From Lachnospiraceae bacterium (GTDB lineage: Bacteria > Bacillota > Clostridia > Lachnospirales > Lachnospiraceae), in contig CAADTP010000014.1 in assembly GCA_900751995.1 (NCBI GenBank), forward strand, positions 1 through 20,295: a stretch of 20,295 bases of DNA, read 5' to 3'. Positions 7,761-15,067 of the stretch are shown piece after piece (within the stretch, counting starts at the first letter, position 1; each line of letters starts with the position of its first letter). The position numbers and the translations under genes were made by a program. The notes under the pieces were generated by a model. That model searched no databases. It was not told the DNA's origin and saw only the letters and a program-made list of their open reading frames with translations.

Positions 7761-7788
7761 TAAAGTAACCGGTTACTTTACCGGTTAC
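7761..7788. promoter_or_regulatory. Operator O2, perfect 20-bp palindrome plus an overlapping partial site
   Basis: TAAAGTAACCGGTTACTTTA (7761-7780) is a perfect 20-bp inverted repeat. A second CCGGTTAC half follows at 7781-7788, its centre 12 bp further on. O2 differs from O1 mainly by a swapped T/A pair flanking the ACCGGT core. Its position at the predicted +1 is the classic place for repression by a LacI-family protein; O1 and O2 centres are 79 bp apart, a spacing compatible with looping. Confidence 0.8.
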
Positions 7789-7827
7789 TAAACAAGAACG
7801 AAAGAACAAAAACGGGAGGAAAAGAGA

Positions 7828-8766
7828 ATGAAAAAAGGTTCTGCGAAAGCTGTTCCGGCAGGAAAAAGAACTGCTGCAGAAAAGCTTCAGTATGTGAAAA
7901 AGAACTGGCAGCTGTATGTGTTTTTTCTGCTGCCTGCACTTCTTCTGACGATCATCTTCAAATACGTGCCCATGGGTGGCGTACTGATCGCTTTTGAGGA
8001 CTACAATGTCATTGATGGTATATTTGGAAGCAAATGGGTAGGACTGGAATACTTCCGGAGATTTCTGGCATCACCGGATTTTATGAATTATCTTGTGAAC
8101 ACTTTGAAACTGAGTATTTACGGACTACTGTGGGGATTTCCGATTCCGATCATCCTGGCACTTCTTCTGAATCAGATCCGGAGAGCCGGGATCAGGAAAA
8201 AAATTCAGCTTCTGATCTATGCGCCGAATTTTATTTCCGTTATCGTACTCTGCGGTATGGTTCGTATGTTTCTTTCACCGGTAGGTCCGCTGAATAAACT
8301 GATCGGTTCCGATGCCAACTGGATGACTATGCCGGCAGCATTTCGTACCATTTACATAGCCAGCGGAATCTGGCAGACAGCCGGATGGGCATCCATTATG
8401 TATACTGCAGCACTTGCCAATGCAAGTAAGGATCTGGAAGAGGCAGCAGTGGTGGATGGTGCAAATATCCTGCAGCAGATCTGGTATGTACAGCTTCCGG
8501 CTATTAAAAACATCATTGTGATTCAGTTTATCCTTCAGGCCGGAAATATTATGAGCATTGGTTTTGAAAAAGCATATGCACTGCAGACAGATATGAACCT
8601 TCCTGCATCTGAGATTCTTTCTACTTATGTATACAGAATCGGTCTTCTGAATGGAGACTATGGATATTCTACAGCAGTGGGGCTGTTTAATTCAGTGATC
8701 AATGTAATTCTTTTGATCTTTGTAAACTGGGTAGTCAAGAAACTGAATGACGGAGAGGGATTATAG
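7828..8766 (+). CDS. Sugar ABC transporter permease, LplB type
   Basis: A 312-residue inner-membrane subunit of an importer of the carbohydrate uptake class 1 group. The lysine-rich N-terminus is followed by a first membrane segment at about residues 29-46 and the LplB-like KYVPMGGVLIAFEDYN (45-60). Five further hydrophobic segments follow. The cytoplasmic EAA loop that docks on the ATPase is at 204-224 (EEAAVVDGANILQQI...LP, with the conserved G at 211). GGGAGG at 7814-7819 sits 8 bases before the start. First gene of the operon, directly after promoter and operator O2. The substrate is inferred from the GH32 and GH13_4 neighbours to be sucrose or a short fructo-oligosaccharide. Confidence 0.92.
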   Translation: MKKGSAKAVPAGKRTAAEKLQYVKKNWQLYVFFLLPALLLTIIFKYVPMGGVLIAFEDYNVIDGIFGSKWVGLEYFRRFLASPDFMNYLVNTLKLSIYGLLWGFPIPIILALLLNQIRRAGIRKKIQLLIYAPNFISVIVLCGMVRMFLSPVGPLNKLIGSDANWMTMPAAFRTIYIASGIWQTAGWASIMYTAALANASKDLEEAAVVDGANILQQIWYVQLPAIKNIIVIQFILQAGNIMSIGFEKAYALQTDMNLPASEILSTYVYRIGLLNGDYGYSTAVGLFNSVINVILLIFVNWVVKKLNDGEGL

Positions 8767-8777
8767 GAGGTGCTGTT

Positions 8778-9674
8778 ATGGCAAAAGCAAAGAAAAAGAA
8801 ATATTCGGCATCTGACAAAGCCATTTTAGGAATCGGATACGTACTTCTGGGTGCATTTGTACTTTCCATTCTGGTTCCGCTTTTATATGTTGTGATCGCA
8901 TCCTTTATGGATCCGAATGTGCTGAACAGCCAGGGGATCAGCTTTGATGTGCGGAAGTGGACGATCGATGCGTACCGCAGAGTTCTTGAAAATAATATGA
9001 TCTGGAGAGGCTTTGCAAACTCATTTTTTTATTCCCTGGTGTTTACCATTATTTCAGTTCTGGTAACTCTGCTGGCAGCATATCCAATGTCCAAGAAAGA
9101 ATTTGTGGGAAGAAATTTCTTCAATGTTATTTTTCTCATTACCATGTTTTTCGGTGGAGGAATGATCCCGACTTTTATCCTGATCAATCAGCTGCATCTG
9201 GTAAATACAATCTGGGCAATCCTGCTTCCGGGTGCGTTTAATGTCTGGAACATGATCCTTGCCAGAACCTATTATCAGTCTATCCCCAAGGAACTCAGAG
9301 AGGCATCTGCCATTGACGGTGCCACGGAAATCGAGCACTTTTTCAAGATCATGATGCCGGTATGCAAACCGATCATCGCAGTGCTTGCACTGTGGTCCTT
9401 TGTAGGAATGTGGAACAGTTATTTTGACGCTATGATTTATTTGAATGATGCGAAACTGCAACCATTGCAGCTGGTACTTCGTTCCATCCTTGTACAGAAT
9501 ACACCGCAGCCCGGAATGATCGCAGATATCCAGAGTACTGCACAGATGGCAAAGGTAGCGGAACTTCTGAAATATGCTACGATCATTGTATCAAGTTTAC
9601 CGCTTCTGATCATGTATCCATTCTTCCAGAAATATTTTGACCAGGGCATTATGGTTGGTTCTGTAAAAGGCTGA
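8778..9674 (+). CDS. Sugar ABC transporter permease, YtcP type
   Basis: A 298-residue second permease of the same importer. It has a basic N-terminus, six hydrophobic segments beginning at about residue 16, and the EAA loop at 175-194 (EASAIDGATEIEHFFKIMMP, with D180-G181). The ending YFDQGIMVGSVKG is typical of the YtcP/LplC branch. AGGAGG overlaps the stop codon of the preceding permease, and only 11 bp separate the genes, so they are translationally close and surely co-transcribed. It forms the heteromeric channel with the LplB-type subunit. No ATP-binding subunit follows, as is common in systems that share one MsmX/UgpC-type ATPase. Confidence 0.92.
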   Translation: MAKAKKKKYSASDKAILGIGYVLLGAFVLSILVPLLYVVIASFMDPNVLNSQGISFDVRKWTIDAYRRVLENNMIWRGFANSFFYSLVFTIISVLVTLLAAYPMSKKEFVGRNFFNVIFLITMFFGGGMIPTFILINQLHLVNTIWAILLPGAFNVWNMILARTYYQSIPKELREASAIDGATEIEHFFKIMMPVCKPIIAVLALWSFVGMWNSYFDAMIYLNDAKLQPLQLVLRSILVQNTPQPGMIADIQSTAQMAKVAELLKYATIIVSSLPLLIMYPFFQKYFDQGIMVGSVKG

Positions 9675-9690
9675 TGACAGGAGGTTGATA

Positions 9691-11376
9691 ATGATGAAAA
9701 AAAGAATGAAGGCATTATTGGCAATCGGGCTTTCTGCAATTATAATGGTATGCAGTGCCGGATGTGGAAACGGAAAAGAACACATGAAAGCAGAAACAGA
9801 TCCGGATACCCCGGTGGAAGATGTGTCCTTTCCTCTGAAAGAAAAAGCAGAGCTGTCTTTTATTACCAGTGCACCTGCAACATCTACACAGGAACCTAAT
9901 GAAAGAACGATCTTTGAAAGACTGGAAAAGCAGACCAATGTCCACATTGACTGGACCTGTTTTGTATCGGATCAGTTTGATGACAAAAAAAATCTGGCGC
10001 TGGCACAGTTCGGAAATCTTCCGGATGGACTTTTTAACGCAGGGATGAGTGATTATGATCTTCTTCGTTATGCCAAACAGGGAATCATTATTCCGGTAGA
10101 AAATCTCATTGATAAATACATGCCGAATCTTAAGGCTGTATTTGAAAAATACCCGGAATACAGAACAATGTGTACAGCACCGGACGGACATATTTATTCT
10201 TTCCCATGGATCGAGCAGCTTGGTGCGGGAAAAGAAGCCATTCAGGCAATTGGAGATATTCCCTACATTAATAAAAAATGGCTGGATTATCTGAAGCTGG
10301 ACGTTCCGACTACAACTGAGGAACTGGAACAGGTTCTGGTCGCTTTCCGCGACAATGCAGATAAACTGGAAAAGAAATTCAACATTGAGGGTGGTGTGAT
10401 CCCGATGTCCTTTATCATCAATAATGGTGATCAGGATCCTGCAATTCTCATCAACGGATTCGGAGAAGGATATGGTGACACCGGTGATCATTTTGCAGTG
10501 AAAGATGATGGAACCGTTATTTATACAACTGTACAGGAAGGCTATAAAGAAGGTATTCAGTGGCTCCATCAGCTGGTAGAAGAAAAGCTGGTGGATCCGG
10601 AGGCTTTTACCCAGGAATGGTCAACTTATGTTGCAAAAGGTAAGAACCACAGATATGGTCTGTGTTTCACCTGGGATATTGCAAATATTGATAACAATGA
10701 AGATTATGTAATGCTCCCGGCGCTGGCCGGTCCGGATGGTCTTGTAAATATCACAAGACAGAATAACAGTGAAACCAGTGGCTTTGACAGAGGACGCTGC
10801 GTTCTGACTACAAGCTGTCGAAATACGGCACTGGCAGCAGCATGGATCGATCAGATGTATGCACCGATCCAGTCTCCGCAGAATAACTGGGGTACTTACG
10901 GGGAAAAAGATTCATTTAATATCTTTGAGATGTCCGAGAATGCAGAAGGTGGTCAGATGCTGAAACATATGGATCTGGGAGATGCATCTCCGGTAGAGGT
11001 TCGTGAAGCACAGTCTGTAAACGGACCGTTGGCAATACTTAACGAGTATTACGATGTATATGTAACAGAGCCGGCAGATGCAAAATGGCGTCTCGACAAT
11101 ATGCACGAAACATATCTTAAGGATATGAACAGTAAATATGTGTATCCGAATGTATTTATGAGTATTGATGATACCAATAAGGTATCTCAGTACGACACAG
11201 ATATCAAGAAGTATGCGGAACAGAAAAAAGCAGACTGGATCCTGAATGGCGGCATCGATAAAGAATGGGATTCCTATCTGAAAAAGATGGAGCAGTATGG
11301 ACTGTCTGATTATCTGGCAATCAAACAGAAATATTTTGACCAGTATCAGAAGTCTCTTAGTGAGACAGAGAAATAA
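9691..11376 (+). CDS. Extracellular solute-binding lipoprotein of the sugar ABC importer
   Basis: A 561-residue substrate-binding protein of the large LipO/YtcQ-like group that pairs with LplB/YtcP permeases. Basic residues MMKKRMK, a hydrophobic core and CSAGC at 21-25 form a lipoprotein signal; Cys25 would be lipidated, although Ser at -3 is not the best lipobox residue. The mature part has the conserved FERLEKQTNVHIDW at about 72-85 and an aromatic-rich ligand domain. AGGAGG at 9679-9684 serves ATG 9691 or 9694; an in-frame TTG at 9685 directly abuts it and is unlikely. It follows the second permease by 16 bp in the same operon. The ligand is inferred, not readable from sequence. Confidence 0.9.
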   Translation: MMKKRMKALLAIGLSAIIMVCSAGCGNGKEHMKAETDPDTPVEDVSFPLKEKAELSFITSAPATSTQEPNERTIFERLEKQTNVHIDWTCFVSDQFDDKKNLALAQFGNLPDGLFNAGMSDYDLLRYAKQGIIIPVENLIDKYMPNLKAVFEKYPEYRTMCTAPDGHIYSFPWIEQLGAGKEAIQAIGDIPYINKKWLDYLKLDVPTTTEELEQVLVAFRDNADKLEKKFNIEGGVIPMSFIINNGDQDPAILINGFGEGYGDTGDHFAVKDDGTVIYTTVQEGYKEGIQWLHQLVEEKLVDPEAFTQEWSTYVAKGKNHRYGLCFTWDIANIDNNEDYVMLPALAGPDGLVNITRQNNSETSGFDRGRCVLTTSCRNTALAAAWIDQMYAPIQSPQNNWGTYGEKDSFNIFEMSENAEGGQMLKHMDLGDASPVEVREAQSVNGPLAILNEYYDVYVTEPADAKWRLDNMHETYLKDMNSKYVYPNVFMSIDDTNKVSQYDTDIKKYAEQKKADWILNGGIDKEWDSYLKKMEQYGLSDYLAIKQKYFDQYQKSLSETEK

Positions 11377-11428
11377 AAACAGAAAAAGATACCGGTCAGA
11401 AACATAAAAAAGAAAGAGAGAGCAGAGT

Positions 11429-12952
11429 ATGAGTGAAAAACTTGAAAAAGCACGTCTTTATGAAATAGAGGAAGCAAAAAATATCCCGCAGGAAGAGAAA
11501 CCGGCCTTTCATGTATCTGCACCGGTTGGCTGGATCAATGATCCCAATGGATTTTCTGTTTTTAAAGGAAAGGTACATCTTTTTTACCAGTATCATCCTT
11601 ACAGCCGTGACTGGGGCCCTATGCACTGGGGCCACAGTGTGACGGAGGATATGATCAGATGGGAGCAGCTTCCTACAGCGCTTGCACCGGATCAGGAATA
11701 TGATCGAGAGGGATGCTTTTCTGGAAGTGCTATTGAAGCGGATGGCAAACAGGCTTTGATCTACACAGGAGTTACAACAGAAAAGCTGCCTGATGGAAAA
11801 GAAGAAGTCCGGCAGAATCAGTGCATTGCCTGGGGTGACGGAAAAGATTATGTAAAGGCAGAGAAAAATCCGGTAGTCACCGGGGATATGCTTCCGGAGA
11901 AATGTAGCAGAGTTGATTTCCGTGATCCGAAGGTATGGGAAGATCACGGAACATACCATATGCTCGTAGGATGCCGTAGCGAAGAAATTCCTGGACAGGT
12001 AGTTCTGTTTTCCAGTAAAGATCTGAAAGAATGGAAATTTGAAACAATTCTTGCGGAGAACTCCACAGGAGAAATCGGTGTTATGTGGGAATGCCCCGAT
12101 TTCTTTCCGCTCGGGGATAAACATGTGCTGATCTGTTCTCCGCAGCATATGCGGGCAAAAGGGTATGAGTTTCATAATGGACATAATTCCCTGTATTTTA
12201 CGGGAGATTATGACAGCGAAAAACATACATTTGAAAAAGACGCACCGGTAAGTCTGGACTACGGACTTGATTTTTATGCGCCGCAGACAACCCTTCTTCC
12301 AGATGGAAGAAGAGTGATGATCGCCTGGATGAAATCCTGGGATAGCTGTGTGATCAAGGAAAAGCAGAGATGGCAGGGAATGATGACTCTTCCGAGAGAG
12401 CTGGAATATCGTGACGGAAAGATCTGGCAGAAGCCGGTCCGAGAAATTGAGAATTATCGGAAAAACCGTTGCTGTTATGAGAATGTAAAAGTGGGTGAGA
12501 GCTTAAGCCTTGAAGGCGTCCGTGGCCGAATGATCGATCTGACTGTGGAACTGCAGAACGCAGATGGCATCATGGATGGAAGCAGGAACTCTGGAAATCC
12601 AAATCAGGAAGCATTGGATGTGTACAATGAGTTCCGGATTGAGCTTGCACGCAATGAAGAATATACAACGGTCTTTACCTATGATCGAAAAAGACAGATA
12701 CTGGAAATCGACAGAACCTGGAGCGGGGTGCAGCGTGATGTTGTATGTACAAGAAAGCTCCAGATCACAGATGACAGACAAAATCTGAAGCTGCGTTTTA
12801 TCCTGGATCGAAGCTCCATAGAGCTTTTTATCAATGATGGAAGCAAAACTGCGACTACCGTGATCCCAACACCAGTGGAAGCAGATGAGATCCTGTTTCA
12901 CAGTGACGGAAATGCTGTGATCCAGGTTGAGAAATATGATATTGTGTTGTAG
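11429..12952 (+). CDS. Cytoplasmic GH32 beta-fructosidase (sucrose/fructo-oligosaccharide hydrolase)
   Basis: A 507-residue glycoside hydrolase family 32 enzyme that removes fructose from sucrose, sucrose phosphate or short fructans. The three catalytic motifs are clear: WINDPNG (35-41, nucleophile D38; the common form has M at the second position), RDP (165-167, transition-state stabiliser D166) and ECPD (221-224, acid/base E221). A five-bladed propeller is followed by the beta-sandwich from about residue 350, with the typical LDRSSIELFINDG ending. There is no signal peptide, so it acts on imported sugar. No PTS component is nearby, so unphosphorylated sucrose or FOS delivered by the ABC importer is the likely substrate. 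Its ribosome binding site (AAAGAGAGAG) is weaker than those of its neighbours. Last gene of the operon. Confidence 0.92.
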   Translation: MSEKLEKARLYEIEEAKNIPQEEKPAFHVSAPVGWINDPNGFSVFKGKVHLFYQYHPYSRDWGPMHWGHSVTEDMIRWEQLPTALAPDQEYDREGCFSGSAIEADGKQALIYTGVTTEKLPDGKEEVRQNQCIAWGDGKDYVKAEKNPVVTGDMLPEKCSRVDFRDPKVWEDHGTYHMLVGCRSEEIPGQVVLFSSKDLKEWKFETILAENSTGEIGVMWECPDFFPLGDKHVLICSPQHMRAKGYEFHNGHNSLYFTGDYDSEKHTFEKDAPVSLDYGLDFYAPQTTLLPDGRRVMIAWMKSWDSCVIKEKQRWQGMMTLPRELEYRDGKIWQKPVREIENYRKNRCCYENVKVGESLSLEGVRGRMIDLTVELQNADGIMDGSRNSGNPNQEALDVYNEFRIELARNEEYTTVFTYDRKRQILEIDRTWSGVQRDVVCTRKLQITDDRQNLKLRFILDRSSIELFINDGSKTATTVIPTPVEADEILFHSDGNAVIQVEKYDIVL

Positions 12953-12966
12953 AAGCCTCTCAAATA

Positions 12967-12995
12967 TTGACAATTTCTCTATTTTTGTATAACAT
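12967..12995 (+). promoter_or_regulatory. Promoter of the SEC-C protein gene
   Basis: Perfect -35 TTGACA (12967-12972) with TAACAT (12990-12995) at 17 bp, or TATAAC (12988-12993) at 15 bp. It separates the following gene from the sugar operon. Confidence 0.55.
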
Positions 12996-13011
12996 AGGGG
13001 AAGTTGCTTAC

Positions 13012-13047
13012 GCCGGATCAGGAGTTATTCGTATCTTCTGATCCGGC
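13012..13047 (+). other. Strong stem-loop in the SEC-C gene 5' UTR
   Basis: GCCGGATCAG (13012-13021) and CTGATCCGGC (13038-13047) pair perfectly over 10 bp, extendable by GAG/CTT pairs. It is followed by an AT-rich stretch but not a T-run. It lies downstream of the predicted promoter and 27 bp before the start codon, so it may shape the leader or act as a weak terminator of the sugar operon. Confidence 0.5.
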
Positions 13048-13074
13048 ATATATTTACAGGAGAGGAACACAGGA

Positions 13075-14730
13075 ATGTTTTATCAGTTAAAAATCACAAG
13101 AAAAGGAACGAAACCGCCGGTATGGAGACGCTGTACTGTTGCGGCTGACGTTACATTTGCAAAGATGGCAGCCATGCTTGAAAAACTGGTTCAGTATCCG
13201 GCAGGCAGCCTATATGAGATTGAATTTTTTCAGAAAAAAGTACAGATCCGTGAGAATGGTGACGGAGAAGCAAAGAATAATTTCACATTATTAAATGCAG
13301 GCGAGACAGAGACTGCAGAGCTTATGGATTCCGAGAAATGGTTTACCTTCCGTCAGTATGGCGCGGATAAGGAAGCTCCGGAATACAGAGTTGATATTGA
13401 GAAGAAAGACGAGGGAACAGCAGAAGCTCCTTCTATTATAAAAGAAGTAAAGGGTGAGGATGATCCGTACTGGACAGAGGCACCGGAGCTGGGATGCACT
13501 GCAGCAGTTGAGACAGAGGCGGAAACAGCCAAAGCATCGGAAGACATTGCTGCAACAGTAGCAGCAGTAGAGGCAGCAGCCAGAGCTGCAAAAGCAGATG
13601 AGGCAGCCACAGGCAGCAGAAGAAATCCTACAGTAAAAGATTTCCTCATGTCCTATCGTAAAGAAGACCTTCTCAGCATTGCAGGTGAGCTTGGACTTCA
13701 CTGCAGGGGAATGGAGCAGGAAGAGATCGCCGCAAAGGTTGCCGCAGAGGTTCTTAAACCGGAGGTTATGAAAGCAAGCTTCCTCGTAGCAGACGATCAG
13801 GAAGTACTGGCTTTTGAGGCGGCTATTCAGAGAAAATGCTTCCATGTTGCAGAGGATGAGTGGAATACATTAGAGTGGCTGAACGATATGGGCTACCTTG
13901 TTTCCTACAGTGATGATTACGCAGAAGTTCCGGCAGAGGTTGCAGCTGTTTACGACCAGATCAATACACCGGAATTCCGGACACTTCGCAGCCAGGTAAA
14001 CTGGCTGAAGGATTGTCTTATTATGGTAAGCTATCTGTATGTATCTGCACCGGCAAAGACCGTATATGAGATGTTTAAGCAGAGAAAAGGCTTTGACATC
14101 GGATATGACAGCTTCATCGAGCTGTATCATACCATTCCGGAGAAGGCCTGCATCTGTGAGCTTGCGGAGGATCAGCTGATCCTGAAATCCGCACTGGTCA
14201 ATAACATCTACAAGGATATCGAGAGACGTCAGGGCGGACGGAAATTCTATATTCCGTCAGTAGATGAGATCCTGGATTATTCCGAAAACGGTTATCCGAC
14301 AAAATCTGCTTCTTACCAGAGACTGGGCAGATTCCTGCTGGATGAGATGAAGGTTTCCGATGCAGTGAAGGATCAGGTACTGTTCTTTATTTACAAAGAA
14401 TGCTCCATGGATGGCAGAATGTCAGCGATCATGGAAAACCTGAACCAGAAGGGGATCCAGTTTAACGATGAGCAGCTTGAGAAATTTACAAAGCTGATCA
14501 TGGAGGCAAACAATAACACAAGAATGCTGGAATTCCGCGGTTACACACCGAATGAGATCTCAGGAGCAGTATGGCCGTTTGCCACAGGCAAGCCGCACAC
14601 TGCAATGCCGAACAGCTTTGTGCCGACAGCAATGCCGATGCAGCCGGCATCTGCAAGAAAAATCTATCCCAACGATCCGTGTCCGTGCGGAAGCGGTAAG
14701 AAATATAAGAAGTGCTGCGGAAGAAGATAA
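13075..14730 (+). CDS. pRiA4b ORF3-like / SEC-C domain protein of unknown function
   Basis: A 551-residue soluble protein. Residues about 1-60 (YQLKITRKGTKPPVWRRCTV...) resemble the N-terminus of the plasmid pRiA4b ORF-3-like domain. An acidic, alanine-rich low-complexity linker spans about 125-180. Residues about 183-225 (VKDFLMSYRKEDLLSIAGELGL) look like a Rho N-terminal/SAP-like helical motif. The C-terminus is a complete SEC-C zinc motif, PNDPCPCGSGKKYKKCCG (532-549), with ligands C536, C538, C547 and C548. The SEC-C motif is known from the SecA tail and many bacterial proteins, where it binds zinc and can contact ribosomes or partner proteins. AGGAGAGG precedes the start. It has its own promoter and no functional link to its neighbours. 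The middle region (about 230-500) matches nothing I recognise. Confidence 0.8.
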   Translation: MFYQLKITRKGTKPPVWRRCTVAADVTFAKMAAMLEKLVQYPAGSLYEIEFFQKKVQIRENGDGEAKNNFTLLNAGETETAELMDSEKWFTFRQYGADKEAPEYRVDIEKKDEGTAEAPSIIKEVKGEDDPYWTEAPELGCTAAVETEAETAKASEDIAATVAAVEAAARAAKADEAATGSRRNPTVKDFLMSYRKEDLLSIAGELGLHCRGMEQEEIAAKVAAEVLKPEVMKASFLVADDQEVLAFEAAIQRKCFHVAEDEWNTLEWLNDMGYLVSYSDDYAEVPAEVAAVYDQINTPEFRTLRSQVNWLKDCLIMVSYLYVSAPAKTVYEMFKQRKGFDIGYDSFIELYHTIPEKACICELAEDQLILKSALVNNIYKDIERRQGGRKFYIPSVDEILDYSENGYPTKSASYQRLGRFLLDEMKVSDAVKDQVLFFIYKECSMDGRMSAIMENLNQKGIQFNDEQLEKFTKLIMEANNNTRMLEFRGYTPNEISGAVWPFATGKPHTAMPNSFVPTAMPMQPASARKIYPNDPCPCGSGKKYKKCCGRR

Positions 14731-14882
14731 TTCTGCAGAAAATTTACCGTAATTCCGGAGCTGAAAGTTCCCATAGATCGTTGCGGAGCGACTGCGCTCA
14801 TGAGTGAGCAGCGAACGCGGATGATCTGGTCCGATTTATCGTTTGATGCAGTATCTCCGGAAATACCATACAAATTAATATA
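14731..14882. repeat. Intergenic region with an imperfect palindromic element
   Basis: No gene is visible between the SEC-C gene and the riboswitch. The region 14776-14826 is strongly palindromic: outer GATCGTT (14776-14782) against AACG (14814-14817) and GATC (14823-14826), inner GCTCA (14796-14800) against TGAGC (14805-14809) with a TGAG loop. There is no T-run, so it is not an ordinary terminator. Its GC-rich composition differs from the flanks and it looks like a dispersed intergenic palindrome. No convincing promoter for the que operon is seen; TTGATG at 14843-14848 lacks a good -10 at proper spacing. Confidence 0.45.
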
Positions 14883-14925
14883 AGACAGTTCGTTTGTACC
14901 ATCCTGTCTATAAATAAAACCAGGG
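14883..14925 (+). ncRNA. Candidate preQ1-I riboswitch aptamer
   Basis: AGACAG (14883-14888) and CTGTCT (14904-14909) form P1; the 15-nt loop begins TTC and contains TACC. P1 is followed by an A-rich tail (ATAAATAAAAC) and then CCAGGG. This matches the small preQ1-I plan: hairpin, UUC at the loop start, A-rich strand lying in the P1 minor groove, then a segment pairing back into the loop. GTTT (14892-14895) can pair with AAAC (14917-14920) as the pseudoknot. It lies just ahead of an intrinsic terminator and four preQ1 synthesis genes, exactly where such a switch is expected. Ligand binding would favour termination. The fit to consensus was judged by eye. Confidence 0.65.
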
Positions 14926-14945
14926 CTGAAGAAGATGTGAGAATC

Positions 14946-14977
14946 AGGGCAGACTCGTGGCGGGTCTGCCCTTTTTT
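14946..14977 (+). terminator. Intrinsic terminator in the que leader (riboswitch expression platform)
   Basis: AGGGCAGAC (14946-14954) pairs with GTCTGCCCT (14964-14972); the stem can extend inward by T-G, C-G and G-C pairs to a three-base loop. Six T follow (14972-14977). It lies 21 nt past the aptamer and 90 nt before queD. A second, weaker hairpin (CCGG 14996-14999 with CCGG 15005-15008) followed by eight T (15009-15016) lies just downstream. Confidence 0.8.
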
Positions 14978-15067
14978 GCTTTAATCGGATCATGGCCGGG
15001 AATACCGGTTTTTTTTATTTATGGAATATCGGGGTGGTGTGACAGATCCAGAAGGAGGAAAAAAATT

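Noticed and set aside
9685..9690. TTG start for the binding-protein lipoprotein
   Set aside because: It directly abuts AGGAGG; ATG 9691 or 9694 has proper spacing.
9715..10569. 284-codon minus-strand frame opposite the binding-protein gene
   Set aside because: Antisense shadow without a ribosome binding site or recognisable motif.
14957..15067. N-terminal extension of QueD upstream of 15068
   Set aside because: The frame runs through the leader terminator; AGGAGG and family length place the start at 15068.
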